Below the pieces are notes generated by a model. The model ran no database searches and was not told the origin of the DNA. It saw nothing but the letters and a program-made list of their open reading frames with translations. This document shows positions 48,319-56,817 of a DNA stretch of 64,000 nucleotides, one piece after another (the stretch's first letter is position 1; each line of letters opens with the position of its first letter). Source of the DNA: Kosakonia cowanii JCM 10956 = DSM 18146. Lineage in GTDB: Bacteria; Pseudomonadota; Gammaproteobacteria; Enterobacterales; Enterobacteriaceae. Both the position numbers and the translations under genes were made by a program. The stretch lies in the NCBI RefSeq assembly GCF_001975225.1, contig NZ_CP019445.1, forward strand, positions 3,906,001 through 3,970,000, written 5' to 3'.

Positions 48319-48963
48319 CTACTGCAGTTGAACCAGCGTTAACTCACCGCCGAATACCGCGCCGGTGTCGATATAGTGCTGGTTATGGGCATCGAAGCGC
48401 GCTTTCAGCGGCGTATGCCCGAACCAGAAGTCATCCGCCCCCATAATGCGCTCCCCTTTCCCGCACAGAAGCTGGTTGAGCCGCTCCCGCCGCCACAGCA
48501 CCGACTCGCTATCAACCTCTTTTTGCCAGCTATACTCACTCGCCGGGTAATCAGCGTGGGCAATAACATTCAGCCCGTCGGATGTCTGAAGCTCAAGGAT
48601 ATAGGGCAACTGCGCACATTTGTGCAGAGCATCAAGCGCCCGCTGTTGCTCCTCTTCGCTAAGCTTTGCAAACCAGCCGCCGCCGTTCATCTGCCACAGC
48701 GCGCGGTTGTTTTCCCGCAGGGCGTCAATGGCCATCTGTTCATGGTTCCCACGCACGGTGATAAACCAGCGCTGATTAAGCAGTGCCAGGCACTGCAAAC
48801 TCTGTGGGCCGCGATCAATCAGGTCGCCGACGCAGATCAGCAGATCCTCATAAGGATCGAAGTGACGCTCCCGCAACGCCTGCATTAAGCGTTGATAGCA
48901 GCCGTGTAGATCGCCCACCAGCCAGATATGTCGCCACTCTTCGCCGTCGATACGTTGATACAT
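48319..48963 (-). CDS. pphA: Serine/threonine protein phosphatase PphA
   Basis: PPP-family metallophosphatase (PrpA) reported to act on misfolding signals and phosphoproteins. 214 residues (E. coli 218). The motifs GDLHG (residues 18-22), GDLIDRGPQ (near 46) and RGNHEQM (near 72) bind the two metals. The histidine in GHTPLKARF completes the site. The start at 48961-48963 has GGGGAG seven bases upstream. In E. coli it is followed upstream by sdsR and yebY, here by the accessory region. Confidence 0.95.
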   Translation of the reverse strand: MYQRIDGEEWRHIWLVGDLHGCYQRLMQALRERHFDPYEDLLICVGDLIDRGPQSLQCLALLNQRWFITVRGNHEQMAIDALRENNRALWQMNGGGWFAKLSEEEQQRALDALHKCAQLPYILELQTSDGLNVIAHADYPASEYSWQKEVDSESVLWRRERLNQLLCGKGERIMGADDFWFGHTPLKARFDAHNQHYIDTGAVFGGELTLVQLQ

Positions 48964-49890
48964 AATCTCCCCCTCTTTTCAGTATAGAAAACAGGCGATC
49001 AACGTCCTCTGAGCGGTTAAGTTTTTGAGATAGACGTTGCGAAAAAGGCATGAACTTGTCACTCATTTGCCGGAGAAACAGGAGCTGCACTCTGCGATTC
49101 ATTGATGGCAAAAATAGCTAGACGCCCACATGGCGGGTTATGTTATGGTTTGCAGCGAATATGATGTTTTCGGGAAATTCTCGCTAAAAACGCCATATTC
49201 CAGAGAGATAAAAAAAGACCGAATACGATTCCTGTTCATGGTCTAAGGGTTATTTTACTTTACATATCATAACCTTACCCGCATTTTAAGCTCATTTTTA
49301 ACTTCCCAACACTTACCATTAGATACTTTTGTGATCAAATACTTGTTACTTTATTCGTGGGCTCGACGTGGAATTTTAGTGGTGGAACTCCTTCAGTAAA
49401 TTACCCTCCATCCAGGCGGGCATAATCACTATCAATTAGCTTTGACGATCGGTAGATGTGAATACCGCATGGCGTCGCGCGGCGAAAACATTTTGCGCTT
49501 CATCTGCCAGGCCTGCAGGATCGCCTGCCCGATAAAGTACAGTTAGAGTAGTTTTTCATAACATTTACTGAAATTATTGTTATTTAATTCCAATAGTTAC
49601 CGATACTATTGAAGCCATATTATGAATACTGCAATGTAAAAAGATGCCTTAGAACGTCCGCCAGGAGCGAGAAGCGGACATTTGATACGTGACTAAATGA
49701 TATTTTTGTCATCTCAAACAAGAAAACCTAATCAGGCTGCTGTCACACAGGCCAAAAGGGGGCCAGAGTTATCGATTCAGGTTTGCAAATGTTGCTAAAC
49801 CCTAATGATCTTATCGAAAGTCTTTTTTCCTCTATCAAAGCAATGTGTTTGCTATGGCCGTCAGTGTCGAGTTAATAAGAAGGGTTCAGT
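48964..49890. other. Gene-poor junction between backbone and accessory region
   Basis: 927 bases without a supported gene. It holds the pphA promoter, the sdsR 3' remnant at 49209-49235, and AT-rich DNA beyond. A stretch at 49431-49550 reads on the minus strand as LYFIGQAILQAWQMKRKM followed by FSPRDAMRYSHLPIVKAN and stop, with coding-like codon use, probably a fragment of an unknown gene. Nothing else recognised. Confidence 0.5.
49209..49235 (-). ncRNA. sdsR: 3' end of small RNA SdsR (RyeB), body missing: probable att site
   Basis: On the minus strand ACAGGAATCGTATTCGGTC is followed by seven T, the known 3' terminator arm of SdsR. In E. coli SdsR lies between pphA and yebY with this orientation. 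Upstream of the match the sequence departs from SdsR, so only the 3' arm remains here. That is the pattern left when an element integrates into a small RNA gene and displaces its 3' end. Confidence 0.72.
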
Positions 49891-51669
49891 TCATTTTCGG
49901 GAAGAATTGTTATTAAGCCAGGCTTCCAGCGCAGCCGGTGGCAGTGGGCGGGAGAAATAGAATCCCTGAGCCTCGTCGCATCCGTATTTAATTAGCAGCT
50001 CCATTGTGGCTGCATCTTCGACACCTTCGGCAACCACCACATAATCCAGATCTTTCAGCATACGAATAATACTACTGGCTATGGTGCGGCTGCCTGAATC
50101 CTTAGTTATACCGCCGATCAGTGATTTATCAAGTTTGATTATATCGGCAGGCATACGGCGCAGATAACTAATATTGCTGTAACCTGCGCCAAAATCATCC
50201 AGCAGGATCCTGAATCCCAGTTCACGTAACTCGGCCATATTGGTCAGAGCCTCGGTATTCTCGGTGACGATTTCGTTTTCCAGACATTCCAGTCCGAGCA
50301 GATGTGCGGGCAGGCCCGCACACTGCATTTTTTTTGACAGAGTTGCGGCAAAACCTATGCGTGAAAGGTCGCTTACACTAACGTTAACCGATACGGGCAG
50401 AAATGAGAAATTATCAGACCAGACTGTCAACTGGCGGACGGCTTCGTCCACCACCCAGTCTGTCAGACGGTTCATCAGGCCCGAGAAATGTGCAACGGGC
50501 AGGAAATCCGCCGGAGAAAGTTCGCCTCTTTCAGGATGACGCCAGCGGATCAGCGCCTCCAGACTGACTGTCTGACCAGCGATCAGTGATACTTTGGGCT
50601 GATACACCAGATACAATCCGCCGTTGTTGCTGCGCAGTGCGGCATCCAGATCATTCATGAGGATGAAGTCACTGTTAAGTCGGGCGTCGCTGAGTTCATC
50701 AAACTCCTGCGCATCCACGTTCTTGTTGATGGCATCATGCAGTGCACTGACTGCACGCCTCAGGCTCTCCTGAGGTGACAATGATGCCGGCGCAAAACAG
50801 ACTTCACCTGTATGTATGGTCAGGTTCATGGCCATCCCGTTTCTGGGATGGACGTTGAAGTCGCGCATCATGCTCGCGACATATTTTGCAGAAAAGCGGT
50901 CACTGGCCGGTGCCAGAATAGCGTAGCGTCCCACGGCCACAGTATAGATTATATCAGCAGGGTGCAGCGACAGTCTCTCCCGGATCAATAAGCCCGTATC
51001 ACGCAGCATCGCCTCCACCGGCGCCATGCCCAGAGCACGCGCCAGCTCATAGGCTCGGGGTATATCAATACAGTCAACTAAAGTCAGTCTAAACAGACTA
51101 TGAGTATCCTGACGGAGTGTATCCAGGCGGCGTATCAGCTGCTGACGGTTTGGAAGGCCTGTCGCGGCATCTGTAAAACCCGCCGAATGCCAGACCTCCA
51201 GAAATGCCATCACCAGCCGGGCAAGCATTTTCAGCCTGGTGATTTTTCTGCGGGAAAATGGATGAGGTACCGTGTCTGTCACGCACAACGTGCCGAGAAT
51301 GATTCCCTCCCGGTTAACCAGGGGCGCACCGGCATAAAAACGGATCCCCGGAGGTGCCACCACCAGAGGGTGTTTTGCAAAACGGGGATCCTGTAGCGTA
51401 TCGTGCACGACCATCACTTTTCCACTGTCGACCACATAACTGCAGAAAGCATCTTCGCGGGTGGTCTGGCAAAGATGAAAGTTGTGAGCTGCCCGGATAA
51501 CCTGATGGCTTTCATCAACAACGGAAATAAAGCTACCGGCGATGCCCAGTGAATCGCTGGTAAGACGGACAAATTCCTTGAGCACCGAATCCCTGTTTTC
51601 ATCGGGTGTTTTGAGTGCGTTCATGGCTTTCTGCCGTTTTTCTTCATTGTCCCTGAGATTTATAAGCAT
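49891..51669 (-). CDS. GAF-GGDEF-EAL signalling protein, likely c-di-GMP phosphodiesterase
   Basis: 592-residue cytoplasmic protein. An N-terminal GAF domain (about 25-160: SLGIAGSFISVVDESHQVI, GAPLVNREGIILGTLCV) is followed by a GGDEF domain (about 170-325) whose signature is degenerate (VAVGRYAIL in place of GGDEF), so it should not make c-di-GMP. The EAL domain (about 340-585) has EAL in VSLEALIRWRHPE, LECLEN, LLDDFGAGYS, KLDKSL and AEGVED, so it should hydrolyse c-di-GMP. The start at 51669 has GGAG seven bases upstream; the open frame upstream (to 51846) is not used. Not part of the E. coli backbone. Downstream of a 124-residue gene. Confidence 0.85.
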   Translation of the reverse strand: MLINLRDNEEKRQKAMNALKTPDENRDSVLKEFVRLTSDSLGIAGSFISVVDESHQVIRAAHNFHLCQTTREDAFCSYVVDSGKVMVVHDTLQDPRFAKHPLVVAPPGIRFYAGAPLVNREGIILGTLCVTDTVPHPFSRRKITRLKMLARLVMAFLEVWHSAGFTDAATGLPNRQQLIRRLDTLRQDTHSLFRLTLVDCIDIPRAYELARALGMAPVEAMLRDTGLLIRERLSLHPADIIYTVAVGRYAILAPASDRFSAKYVASMMRDFNVHPRNGMAMNLTIHTGEVCFAPASLSPQESLRRAVSALHDAINKNVDAQEFDELSDARLNSDFILMNDLDAALRSNNGGLYLVYQPKVSLIAGQTVSLEALIRWRHPERGELSPADFLPVAHFSGLMNRLTDWVVDEAVRQLTVWSDNFSFLPVSVNVSVSDLSRIGFAATLSKKMQCAGLPAHLLGLECLENEIVTENTEALTNMAELRELGFRILLDDFGAGYSNISYLRRMPADIIKLDKSLIGGITKDSGSRTIASSIIRMLKDLDYVVVAEGVEDAATMELLIKYGCDEAQGFYFSRPLPPAALEAWLNNNSSRK

Positions 51670-51842
51670 AAAACCACTCCGGTGAAGCAGGTGACGGGGC
51701 GATGTCGGGTGAAAAATAATACGTTTTAACCAGACCTTAATATAAAGGCTCAGCTTATGCCTAATTCGGAAACAAACAGAGTGCATGTGCACAGCGCTGT
51801 TATGGTCTGCGCCGGTCATGGCTTTGCTGCGCTTACCGATTT

Positions 51843-52217
51843 TCATACACGTCCAGCCTGAAAGCAGGCTTTCAATGAAGGGGCGACATCCCGAACTGCA
51901 CTCTCAATACCTTCTGAAATCTCCTGAATGCTCAAGATTAGCTTATCTGCATCATGCATGAGAGCATAACTTATAGGGGGAGTCGCCTGCGTGCCTTTAA
52001 GGCCGTGCAGAACATCTTTATACGCCAATGTTTCCAAAAAATACGGTCTCGCCTTATGAACCATGCCCGCATGCCGGAATTCAATGGCAGGCATAGCCCG
52101 CTGGAACGTGTCTAAGGAAGCAGCAGAACGCAGCCCTTTTTGTGAAAAAATCTGTCTGAGCAAATGTTTACGAGTCCTGTGCACCGGGTTAAGTTTAATA
52201 ACCTCGGTTATCGGCAT
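51843..52217 (-). CDS. Hypothetical 124-residue protein
   Basis: Not recognised. Begins MPITEVIKLNPVHRTRKHLL and contains a central LRSAASLDTFQRAMPAIEFRH and LHGLKGTQATPPI. No signal peptide or membrane segment. AGGAAAAA lies just upstream of the ATG. It precedes the EAL-domain gene on the same strand with 173 bases between its stop and that gene's start, so the two may be cotranscribed. Confidence 0.55.
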   Translation of the reverse strand: MPITEVIKLNPVHRTRKHLLRQIFSQKGLRSAASLDTFQRAMPAIEFRHAGMVHKARPYFLETLAYKDVLHGLKGTQATPPISYALMHDADKLILSIQEISEGIESAVRDVAPSLKACFQAGRV

Positions 52218-52647
52218 TTTTTCCTGAATGCATTACCTTTAATTGTGATAGTCACCGTAGACTATTGTTTGCTTTTGTTAATGAAGAACATTCTGTGACA
52301 ATAAGACGCGTTGCTCAAAGGAGGCACAGGTAATGACACCCATAGTCGAGGAACTCAATCACGGCCGGTCGGGCCGGTCACCGACGTTACAGCATCCCTG
52401 ACCAGGGCCGCCTGGTTTCAGCCTCATGGCAAGCTGCTCACGCTCATGCTGTTGTTGGTGCAGTTTCTGGCTGACCTTCACTCGGGTTCCCGGGTGCGCC
52501 GGCAGATAATCAACCGCTATTTTTCCCGTTCCGGGCTTCATGCTTTGGCGCTTTTTAAAGGGTATCTGGGACGGAGCGGTCAGATAGCGCGGTCATGATG
52601 TGCGCTTTGAGCGAAAAGCAGACGTCCGAAATTTTTAAGTGGGCAGA
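52218..52647. other. Spacer between unknown gene and arsC
   Basis: 430 bases. A good AAAGGAGG stands at 52317 before an ATG (52333), but that frame (MTPIVEELNHGRSG) stops after 22 codons, so it may be the start of a lost gene. GC-rich short palindromes occur near 52360-52385. No supported gene. Confidence 0.45.
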
Positions 52648-53073
52648 TTAATTAATCCGCTTCCCAGTTTCGTCAATGACCTTCTCGCCATCCTCTTTGG
52701 TAAACGCTCCTTTCTGACCTTCCGGTAGAATATCCAGCACTATTTCTGAAGGGCGGCAAAGACGAGTGCCAAGCGGGGTCACTACTATCGGCCGGTTGAT
52801 CAGGATCGGATTCTGAAGCATCAAATCGATTAACTGCTCATCAGAAAATTTTTCTTCTTCAAGCCCTAATTGTTCATAAGGTTCTACGTTCTTACGCAGC
52901 AATACGTGTACCGGCATACCCATAGCTGAAATGAGTTTTTTAAGCTCATCACGTGCCGGTGGAGTATCGAGATAATAAACGATGGTGGGTTCGATGCCGC
53001 TGTTACGGATCATCTCCAGTGTGTTGCGTGAGGTGCCACAGGCCGGGTTGTGATAGATAGTAATGTTGCTCAT
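52648..53073 (-). CDS. arsC: Arsenate reductase, glutaredoxin-dependent
   Basis: Reduces arsenate to arsenite for export by ArsB. 141 residues, the usual size for the plasmid R773/E. coli class. The catalytic cysteine is residue 12 in YHNPACGTSRNTL, with arginines in NRPIVVTPLGTRLCRP that hold the substrate. Last gene of arsRBC, 12 bases after arsB. Confidence 0.96.
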   Translation of the reverse strand: MSNITIYHNPACGTSRNTLEMIRNSGIEPTIVYYLDTPPARDELKKLISAMGMPVHVLLRKNVEPYEQLGLEEEKFSDEQLIDLMLQNPILINRPIVVTPLGTRLCRPSEIVLDILPEGQKGAFTKEDGEKVIDETGKRIN

Positions 53074-53085
53074 ATCAGTTTCTCA

Positions 53086-54375
53086 CTACAAAGTGACAGA
53101 TAGTCGCCACGCCAGCATCGCCAGAGTGATAAAGAGCACGGGCAGAGTCATGATAATGCCGGTGCGGAAGTAATATCCCCAGGTAATCGTTATATTTTTC
53201 TGGGCAAGCACATGCAGCCAGAGTAGGGTAGCCAGACTGCCAATCGGGGTGATTTTGGGGCCTAAATCGCAGCCAATCACATTGGCATAAATCATTGCCT
53301 CTTTAACGACGCCAGTCGCCGTACTCCCGTCAATCGACAGCGCGCCAATCAGCACAGTCGGCATATTGTTCATCACCGATGAAAGGAACGCGGTCAGGAA
53401 GCCGGTGCCGAACGTTGCTGCCCATAACCCCTTTTCTGCCAGCAGGTTCAGCACGCCAGATAGATACTCCGTGAGCCCTGCGTTGCGAAGACCATAGACC
53501 ACCAGGTACATGCCCAGCGAAAAAATAACGATCTGCCATGGCGCACCGCGCAGGACTTTTCCCGTGTTGATAGCATGACCTCTTTTCGCCACTATAAACA
53601 GCACTGCTGCGCCAGCAGCCGCTATCGCACTGACCGGGATCCCCAGAGGCTCCAGAACAAAGAAACCGACAAGCAGCAATAACAGGACAATCCAGCCCGC
53701 CCTGAACGTTGCCGGATCTTTTATCACACTGGCAGGCTTCTTCAGCAGCGAAACGTCATACGTCGCAGGAATGTCTCTGCGGAAGAAGAGATGCAGCATG
53801 ACCAGCGTGGCCACAATCGCTGCCACATCTACGGGGATCATAACGGAGGCATACTGCGTAAAGCTCAGACCGAAAAAGTCCGCTGAGACGATATTCACCA
53901 GGTTAGAAACAATGAGCGGCAGGCTGGCCGTATCTGCTATAAATCCTGCGGCCATCACAAAGGCCAGCGTTGTGCCCTTGCTGAATCCCATTGCAAGCAG
54001 CATCGCAATCACAATTGGCGTCAGGATCAGCGCGGCACCGTCATTGGCGAACAAAGCAGCAACAGCGGCACCGAGCAACACTATCCAGGTAAACAACAGG
54101 CGGCCACGACCGTTACCCCAGCGTGAGACGTGCAGTGCGGCCCACTGGAAGAAGCCGCACTCGTCGAGCAGCAGGCTGATGATTATGACCGCAATAAATG
54201 CCGCTGTCGCGTTCCAGATGATATTCCAGACAACGGGAATATCAGCGATATGGATGACACCGGTTACCAGCGCCAGCACAGCCCCGATACTCGCGCTCCA
54301 TCCAATACTCAGGCCTCTGGGCTGCCAGATCACCAGTATCAGCGTCAGTAAAAATATACTCCCTGCCAAAAGCAT
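53086..54375 (-). CDS. arsB: Arsenite efflux pump ArsB
   Basis: Inner-membrane arsenite/antimonite antiporter of 429 residues with about twelve membrane segments (starts [37 protein letters not shown] and [14 protein letters not shown] are family signatures). Works alone or with an ArsA ATPase, which is not present here. Between arsR and arsC, 44 bases after arsR. Confidence 0.97.
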   Translation of the reverse strand: MLLAGSIFLLTLILVIWQPRGLSIGWSASIGAVLALVTGVIHIADIPVVWNIIWNATAAFIAVIIISLLLDECGFFQWAALHVSRWGNGRGRLLFTWIVLLGAAVAALFANDGAALILTPIVIAMLLAMGFSKGTTLAFVMAAGFIADTASLPLIVSNLVNIVSADFFGLSFTQYASVMIPVDVAAIVATLVMLHLFFRRDIPATYDVSLLKKPASVIKDPATFRAGWIVLLLLLVGFFVLEPLGIPVSAIAAAGAAVLFIVAKRGHAINTGKVLRGAPWQIVIFSLGMYLVVYGLRNAGLTEYLSGVLNLLAEKGLWAATFGTGFLTAFLSSVMNNMPTVLIGALSIDGSTATGVVKEAMIYANVIGCDLGPKITPIGSLATLLWLHVLAQKNITITWGYYFRTGIIMTLPVLFITLAMLAWRLSVTL

Positions 54376-54419
54376 CTCAGACTCCGTTATATATGATTAC
54401 ATAAATGTGTTCTTCTTCC

Positions 54420-54740
54420 TCAGCAGGAGGTGCAGGCTGATTTATCCAGCCATTTACGCAAATCCTCCCGCATACACTGCCAGGATGTCGTGATTGTCTC
54501 AGCTGCCCATGCCGGTAGGTGGGGTGACAGACGATAGTGGATCCATTTGCCTTCACGACGGTCCAGTACCAGTCCGGCCTCGCGAAGAATAGCCATATGT
54601 CGCGAGATTTTGGGCTGCGATTCGGAAATGGCCGCGCAGATATCGCAGACGCACAGTTCTCCTGACTCCCGGAGAAGCATGACGATGGCGAGCCGTGTTT
54701 CATCCGACAGGATTTTGAAAAGCTGAACAGGCTGTAGCAT
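54420..54740 (-). CDS. arsR: Arsenic-responsive repressor ArsR
   Basis: SmtB/ArsR-family repressor, 106 residues. The arsenite-binding cysteines sit in ELCVCDIC (residues 28-35), in front of the recognition helix (SQPKISRHMAILREAG). It binds the palindrome at 54765-54788 and controls arsRBC. The C terminus ends in KSACTSC. The frame is intact. Confidence 0.95.
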   Translation of the reverse strand: MLQPVQLFKILSDETRLAIVMLLRESGELCVCDICAAISESQPKISRHMAILREAGLVLDRREGKWIHYRLSPHLPAWAAETITTSWQCMREDLRKWLDKSACTSC

Positions 54741-54764
54741 TTTTCACTCCGTTCGCTTCAGAAT

Positions 54765-54788
54765 ACACATATGTTAAATCATATGTGT
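54765..54788. promoter_or_regulatory. ArsR operator
   Basis: ACACATATG, TTAAAT, CATATGTGT: perfect inverted repeat with nine-base arms, 24 bases before the arsR start and 36 before the arsH remnant. Positioned to control both divergent units. Confidence 0.8.
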
Positions 54789-54823
54789 TACTTTTGAAAT
54801 CATCTTCTCTCCGGAGGAGAAAA

Positions 54824-55273
54824 ATGGAACCATTTCCTGCCCGGAATGATGTGATAGCCACATCGCTGAACGCCTTCACATGCAGGAGTCGCCCCGGACT
54901 CTGATCCTGTCTGGCTCAATAAGAGATCGTTCCTGCAGCCACTTTGCCGCGAAAGAAGCTGGTCGACTGCTGACGGCGATGGACGAGGTAAAACTCTTTA
55001 ACTCCTCCGGTTTACCCATGCCGGATGATACGCCGGACACGCATTCTGAAGTCACCGAGCTTCGCGGTGTGGTCAGATGGTGTGACGGGATGGAGTTCTC
55101 CGGAACGGCACGGGGTTATGGCGCAGATTAACTGGATACCCTTGAGTGAAGGCGTAGCTCGTCCTTCGCAGGGCAAAATACTTGCGGTAATGAAGGTCTG
55201 CGGCGTTTCAAAGTCCTTAAATGCAGTGAACTGTATGCGCATTCCGGGCGCACCGGTCAACTGGGATCAATAA
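54824..55273 (+). pseudogene. arsH: arsH remnant, frameshifted and truncated
   Basis: ArsH is an NADPH-dependent FMN reductase that oxidises organoarsenicals. Here the start (MEPFPARNDVIATSLNAFTC) with GGAGG upstream is followed by a shift to ESPRTLILSGSIRDRS and DGMEFSGT, another shift to [20 protein letters not shown] (with TGIMK deleted) and [19 protein letters not shown], then an abrupt end at NWDQ. About 150 of roughly 235 codons remain, and the flavin-binding end is lost. Divergent from arsR as usual for arsH. Nonfunctional. Confidence 0.85.
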
Positions 55274-55301
55274 AAAAGGCCGTCTAAGCGACCTGTTTAC
55301 T

Positions 55302-55475
55302 CTACATAAGTTTTATTTTTACTTTATACCCCTCAAGACCGGACATGGTCTCACTCGGGATAAACTCGATCTCAGCAACTTCTTTGCCTGTTTTTTTCCG
55401 TAGCTCAGTGATTTTTTTAGTAATAAGAGCAGAAATTTCTTGCTCAGCTTTACGCTCCAGTTCTTCAGGTTTCAT
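55302..55475 (-). CDS. Small hypothetical protein, 57 residues
   Basis: Too short for most ORF screens. Reads MKPEELERKAEQEISALITK and then KITELRKKTGKEVAEIEFIP, ending KVKIKLM. The N-terminal 30 residues form a charged, probably coiled-coil helix, the rest looks like a small beta sheet. AAAGGAG lies eight bases upstream of the ATG, an excellent ribosome site, which supports translation. No homologue recalled with certainty. Phage or island origin is likely from its surroundings. Confidence 0.6.
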   Translation of the reverse strand: MKPEELERKAEQEISALITKKITELRKKTGKEVAEIEFIPSETMSGLEGYKVKIKLM

Positions 55476-55535
55476 ATATACTCCTTTTTCACACCCAACC
55501 TTTTATAAATCATAGGTTATCTTCCATGAGTGCGC

Positions 55536-55748
55536 TCAGGAATAATCCCTCACACCACTGGTAAATCGGGAGTTGGTTGCAATGCCCACACTGCGATGCC
55601 GCAGCCTCGTTCGCAGGATATCTGGTGTCAAGCCACAACCGACGCTTGCCAGATTTTTCCTGGCATTATCACAGACACACAGTGAATGCCTGTTGTAATG
55701 CCGTAATAGTCTTTCCTCTGCCATTAATAAAAATTTTGAATTAGTCAT
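55536..55748 (-). CDS. Possible small protein, 70 residues
   Basis: An open frame MTNSKFLLMAEERLLRHYNR with cysteines in LCVCDNARKN. The ribosome site is poor (AAGCGG next to the ATG), and the second half looks less protein-like. Could be a decayed phage gene. Low certainty. Confidence 0.3.
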   Translation of the reverse strand: MTNSKFLLMAEERLLRHYNRHSLCVCDNARKNLASVGCGLTPDILRTRLRHRSVGIATNSRFTSGVRDYS

Positions 55749-55904
55749 CCGCTTACGCTTTTTGTAAATGGTTTGTAGACCATACTTAGCTAGGCATTTT
55801 TAATGATGCGCAACCCGACCCAGGGAATGGCTTATGCATGAGCCCATACCTTCAGAGAGAATTGAAGGAACTGAGAACAAGAACCAATGCCGTACCTCAA
55901 GTTT

Positions 55905-55927
55905 GCCTTCGTTCAGAAGGCTTTTTT
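55905..55927 (+). terminator. Hairpin terminator
   Basis: GCCTTC, loop GTTCA, GAAGGC followed by six T. No clear gene precedes it on the plus strand; a short frame at 55804 (MMRNPTQGMAYA) is too small to call. Confidence 0.6.
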
Positions 55928-55951
55928 ATTTGAGAAATTAGCAAGCTCAAG

Positions 55952-56188
55952 CTATTTCAAAAGTTTGTTTGCAGCTTCGACGATTTCACGTGATGTAACC
56001 TCTCTGTCAGAGGCCACACAAAACTCAGTATGATCGCCAGTCAGCGAATGAACTCCCGCATACCTAATCTTAAGGTGAGCTTCCTCACCATTCGGGTATT
56101 CACGGAGTATTGTGGTAGTGCCATCTACGACCCTGACAACCACCACCGGCTGCCGATTGAAGAACACCAGAACATTTTTCATTGGCAT
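55952..56188 (-). CDS. Hypothetical protein, 76-78 residues
   Basis: Not recognised. Reads (MP)MKNVLVFFNRQPVVVVRVVD and ends REIVEAANKLLK. Alternation of hydrophobic and polar residues in the first half suggests a small beta-rich domain, the end is helical. Start either at 56188 or, with TAGGG better spaced, at 56182. Frame intact. Lies next to the attachment region of the second prophage and is probably a phage or island gene. Confidence 0.5.
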   Translation of the reverse strand: MPMKNVLVFFNRQPVVVVRVVDGTTTILREYPNGEEAHLKIRYAGVHSLTGDHTEFCVASDREVTSREIVEAANKLLK

Positions 56189-56368
56189 CCCTAATGTTGA
56201 GAGAAGGCCACAATAAGTGGCCTCTGATTAGTATCAGCTTGAAGCCAGAATCGTGATTCGCAGGAGCCACCCGGGCGATTCATGTTTTCTGATCCATCAA
56301 TGGCCGCTGCCTTTCTGGTGTAGGCAAGGCGGCGGTGAATGGAGTCTACAGAGTTTTAACGTTTTCAC

Positions 56369-56608
56369 ATGACAAAGGGCAAGATGATGGTGGTTATGCT
56401 GCTACCTTTGATTTCCATTACCGATTCAACTGTTTCAGCAGTTTTAACCACTGCAAGTCGTGCATGTTTCTCCGCTACAGAGGCAGCCTTTCGGTTGTTG
56501 CTATCTGCCCGTTTTACTTTTTGGCATTATCACCCGCTGTGTTTAGACGCTGTAGCTCGAATTCACGAATCCCTACGAAGTTGTTGTTGGCCTACGCACA
56601 AAAATTAA
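56369..56608 (+). CDS. Possible small phage ORF
   Basis: Open frame of 79 codons, MTKGKMMVVMLLPLISITDS, with a hydrophobic start and ending SCCWPTHKN. No clear ribosome site. An overlapping frame in another phase is open over the same stretch, so coding potential is doubtful. Similar small frames are common near prophage ends. Confidence 0.25.
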   Translation: MTKGKMMVVMLLPLISITDSTVSAVLTTASRACFSATEAAFRLLLSARFTFWHYHPLCLDAVARIHESLRSCCWPTHKN

Positions 56609-56665
56609 TGCAGTGCGGATTTAGTAATGTCGCTTCTGGCACTAAGCGGCTCTTAAGATAGGAGC

Positions 56666-56716
56666 CTCTGTCATGGAGTGTCAGGGGTCGGAGATTCAAA
56701 TCCTCTCGTGCCGACC
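56666..56716 (+). repeat. tRNA-Pro(GGG)-like 3' fragment, probable attachment site
   Basis: GTCATGGAGTGTCAGGGGTC continuing into GGAGATTCAAATCC and TCTCGTGCCGACC. It matches the 3' half of E. coli proL from the anticodon stem to the discriminator region with about three G-to-A differences. The 5' half of the tRNA is absent, so it is not a functional tRNA. Followed by a terminator hairpin and by integrase arm-like iterons. Interpreted as an att remnant of the second prophage. Confidence 0.75.
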
Positions 56717-56730
56717 GAAATTCCCCAATT

Positions 56731-56757
56731 AAACCAGCCTCTTACGGCTGGTTTTTT
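56731..56757 (+). terminator. Terminator behind the tRNA-like fragment
   Basis: AAACCAGCC, loop TCTTAC, GGCTGGTTT then T tract. Typical of the terminator that follows a tRNA gene. Confidence 0.8.
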
Positions 56758-56775
56758 TATGCCTGAAATTTGTCT

Positions 56776-56808
56776 AAGGTAAAACCAAGGTAAAATGAAG
56801 GTAAAACC
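56776..56808. repeat. Three tandem 11-bp iterons, probable integrase arm sites
   Basis: AAGGTAAAACC, AAGGTAAAATG, AAGGTAAAACC without spacing. They stand between the tRNA-like core and the first phage gene. The equivalent place in the first prophage has two 11-bp repeats of another sequence. Confidence 0.62.
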
Positions 56809-56817
56809 CCTGACAAA

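Noticed and set aside
51670..51846. N-terminal extension of the EAL protein
   Set aside because: The 59 extra residues are unlike any domain, and the internal ATG at 51669 has a well-spaced GGAG.
52311..52598. 95-codon open frame between the unknown gene and arsC
   Set aside because: No ribosome site at its start, poor composition, and another frame on the opposite strand is equally open.
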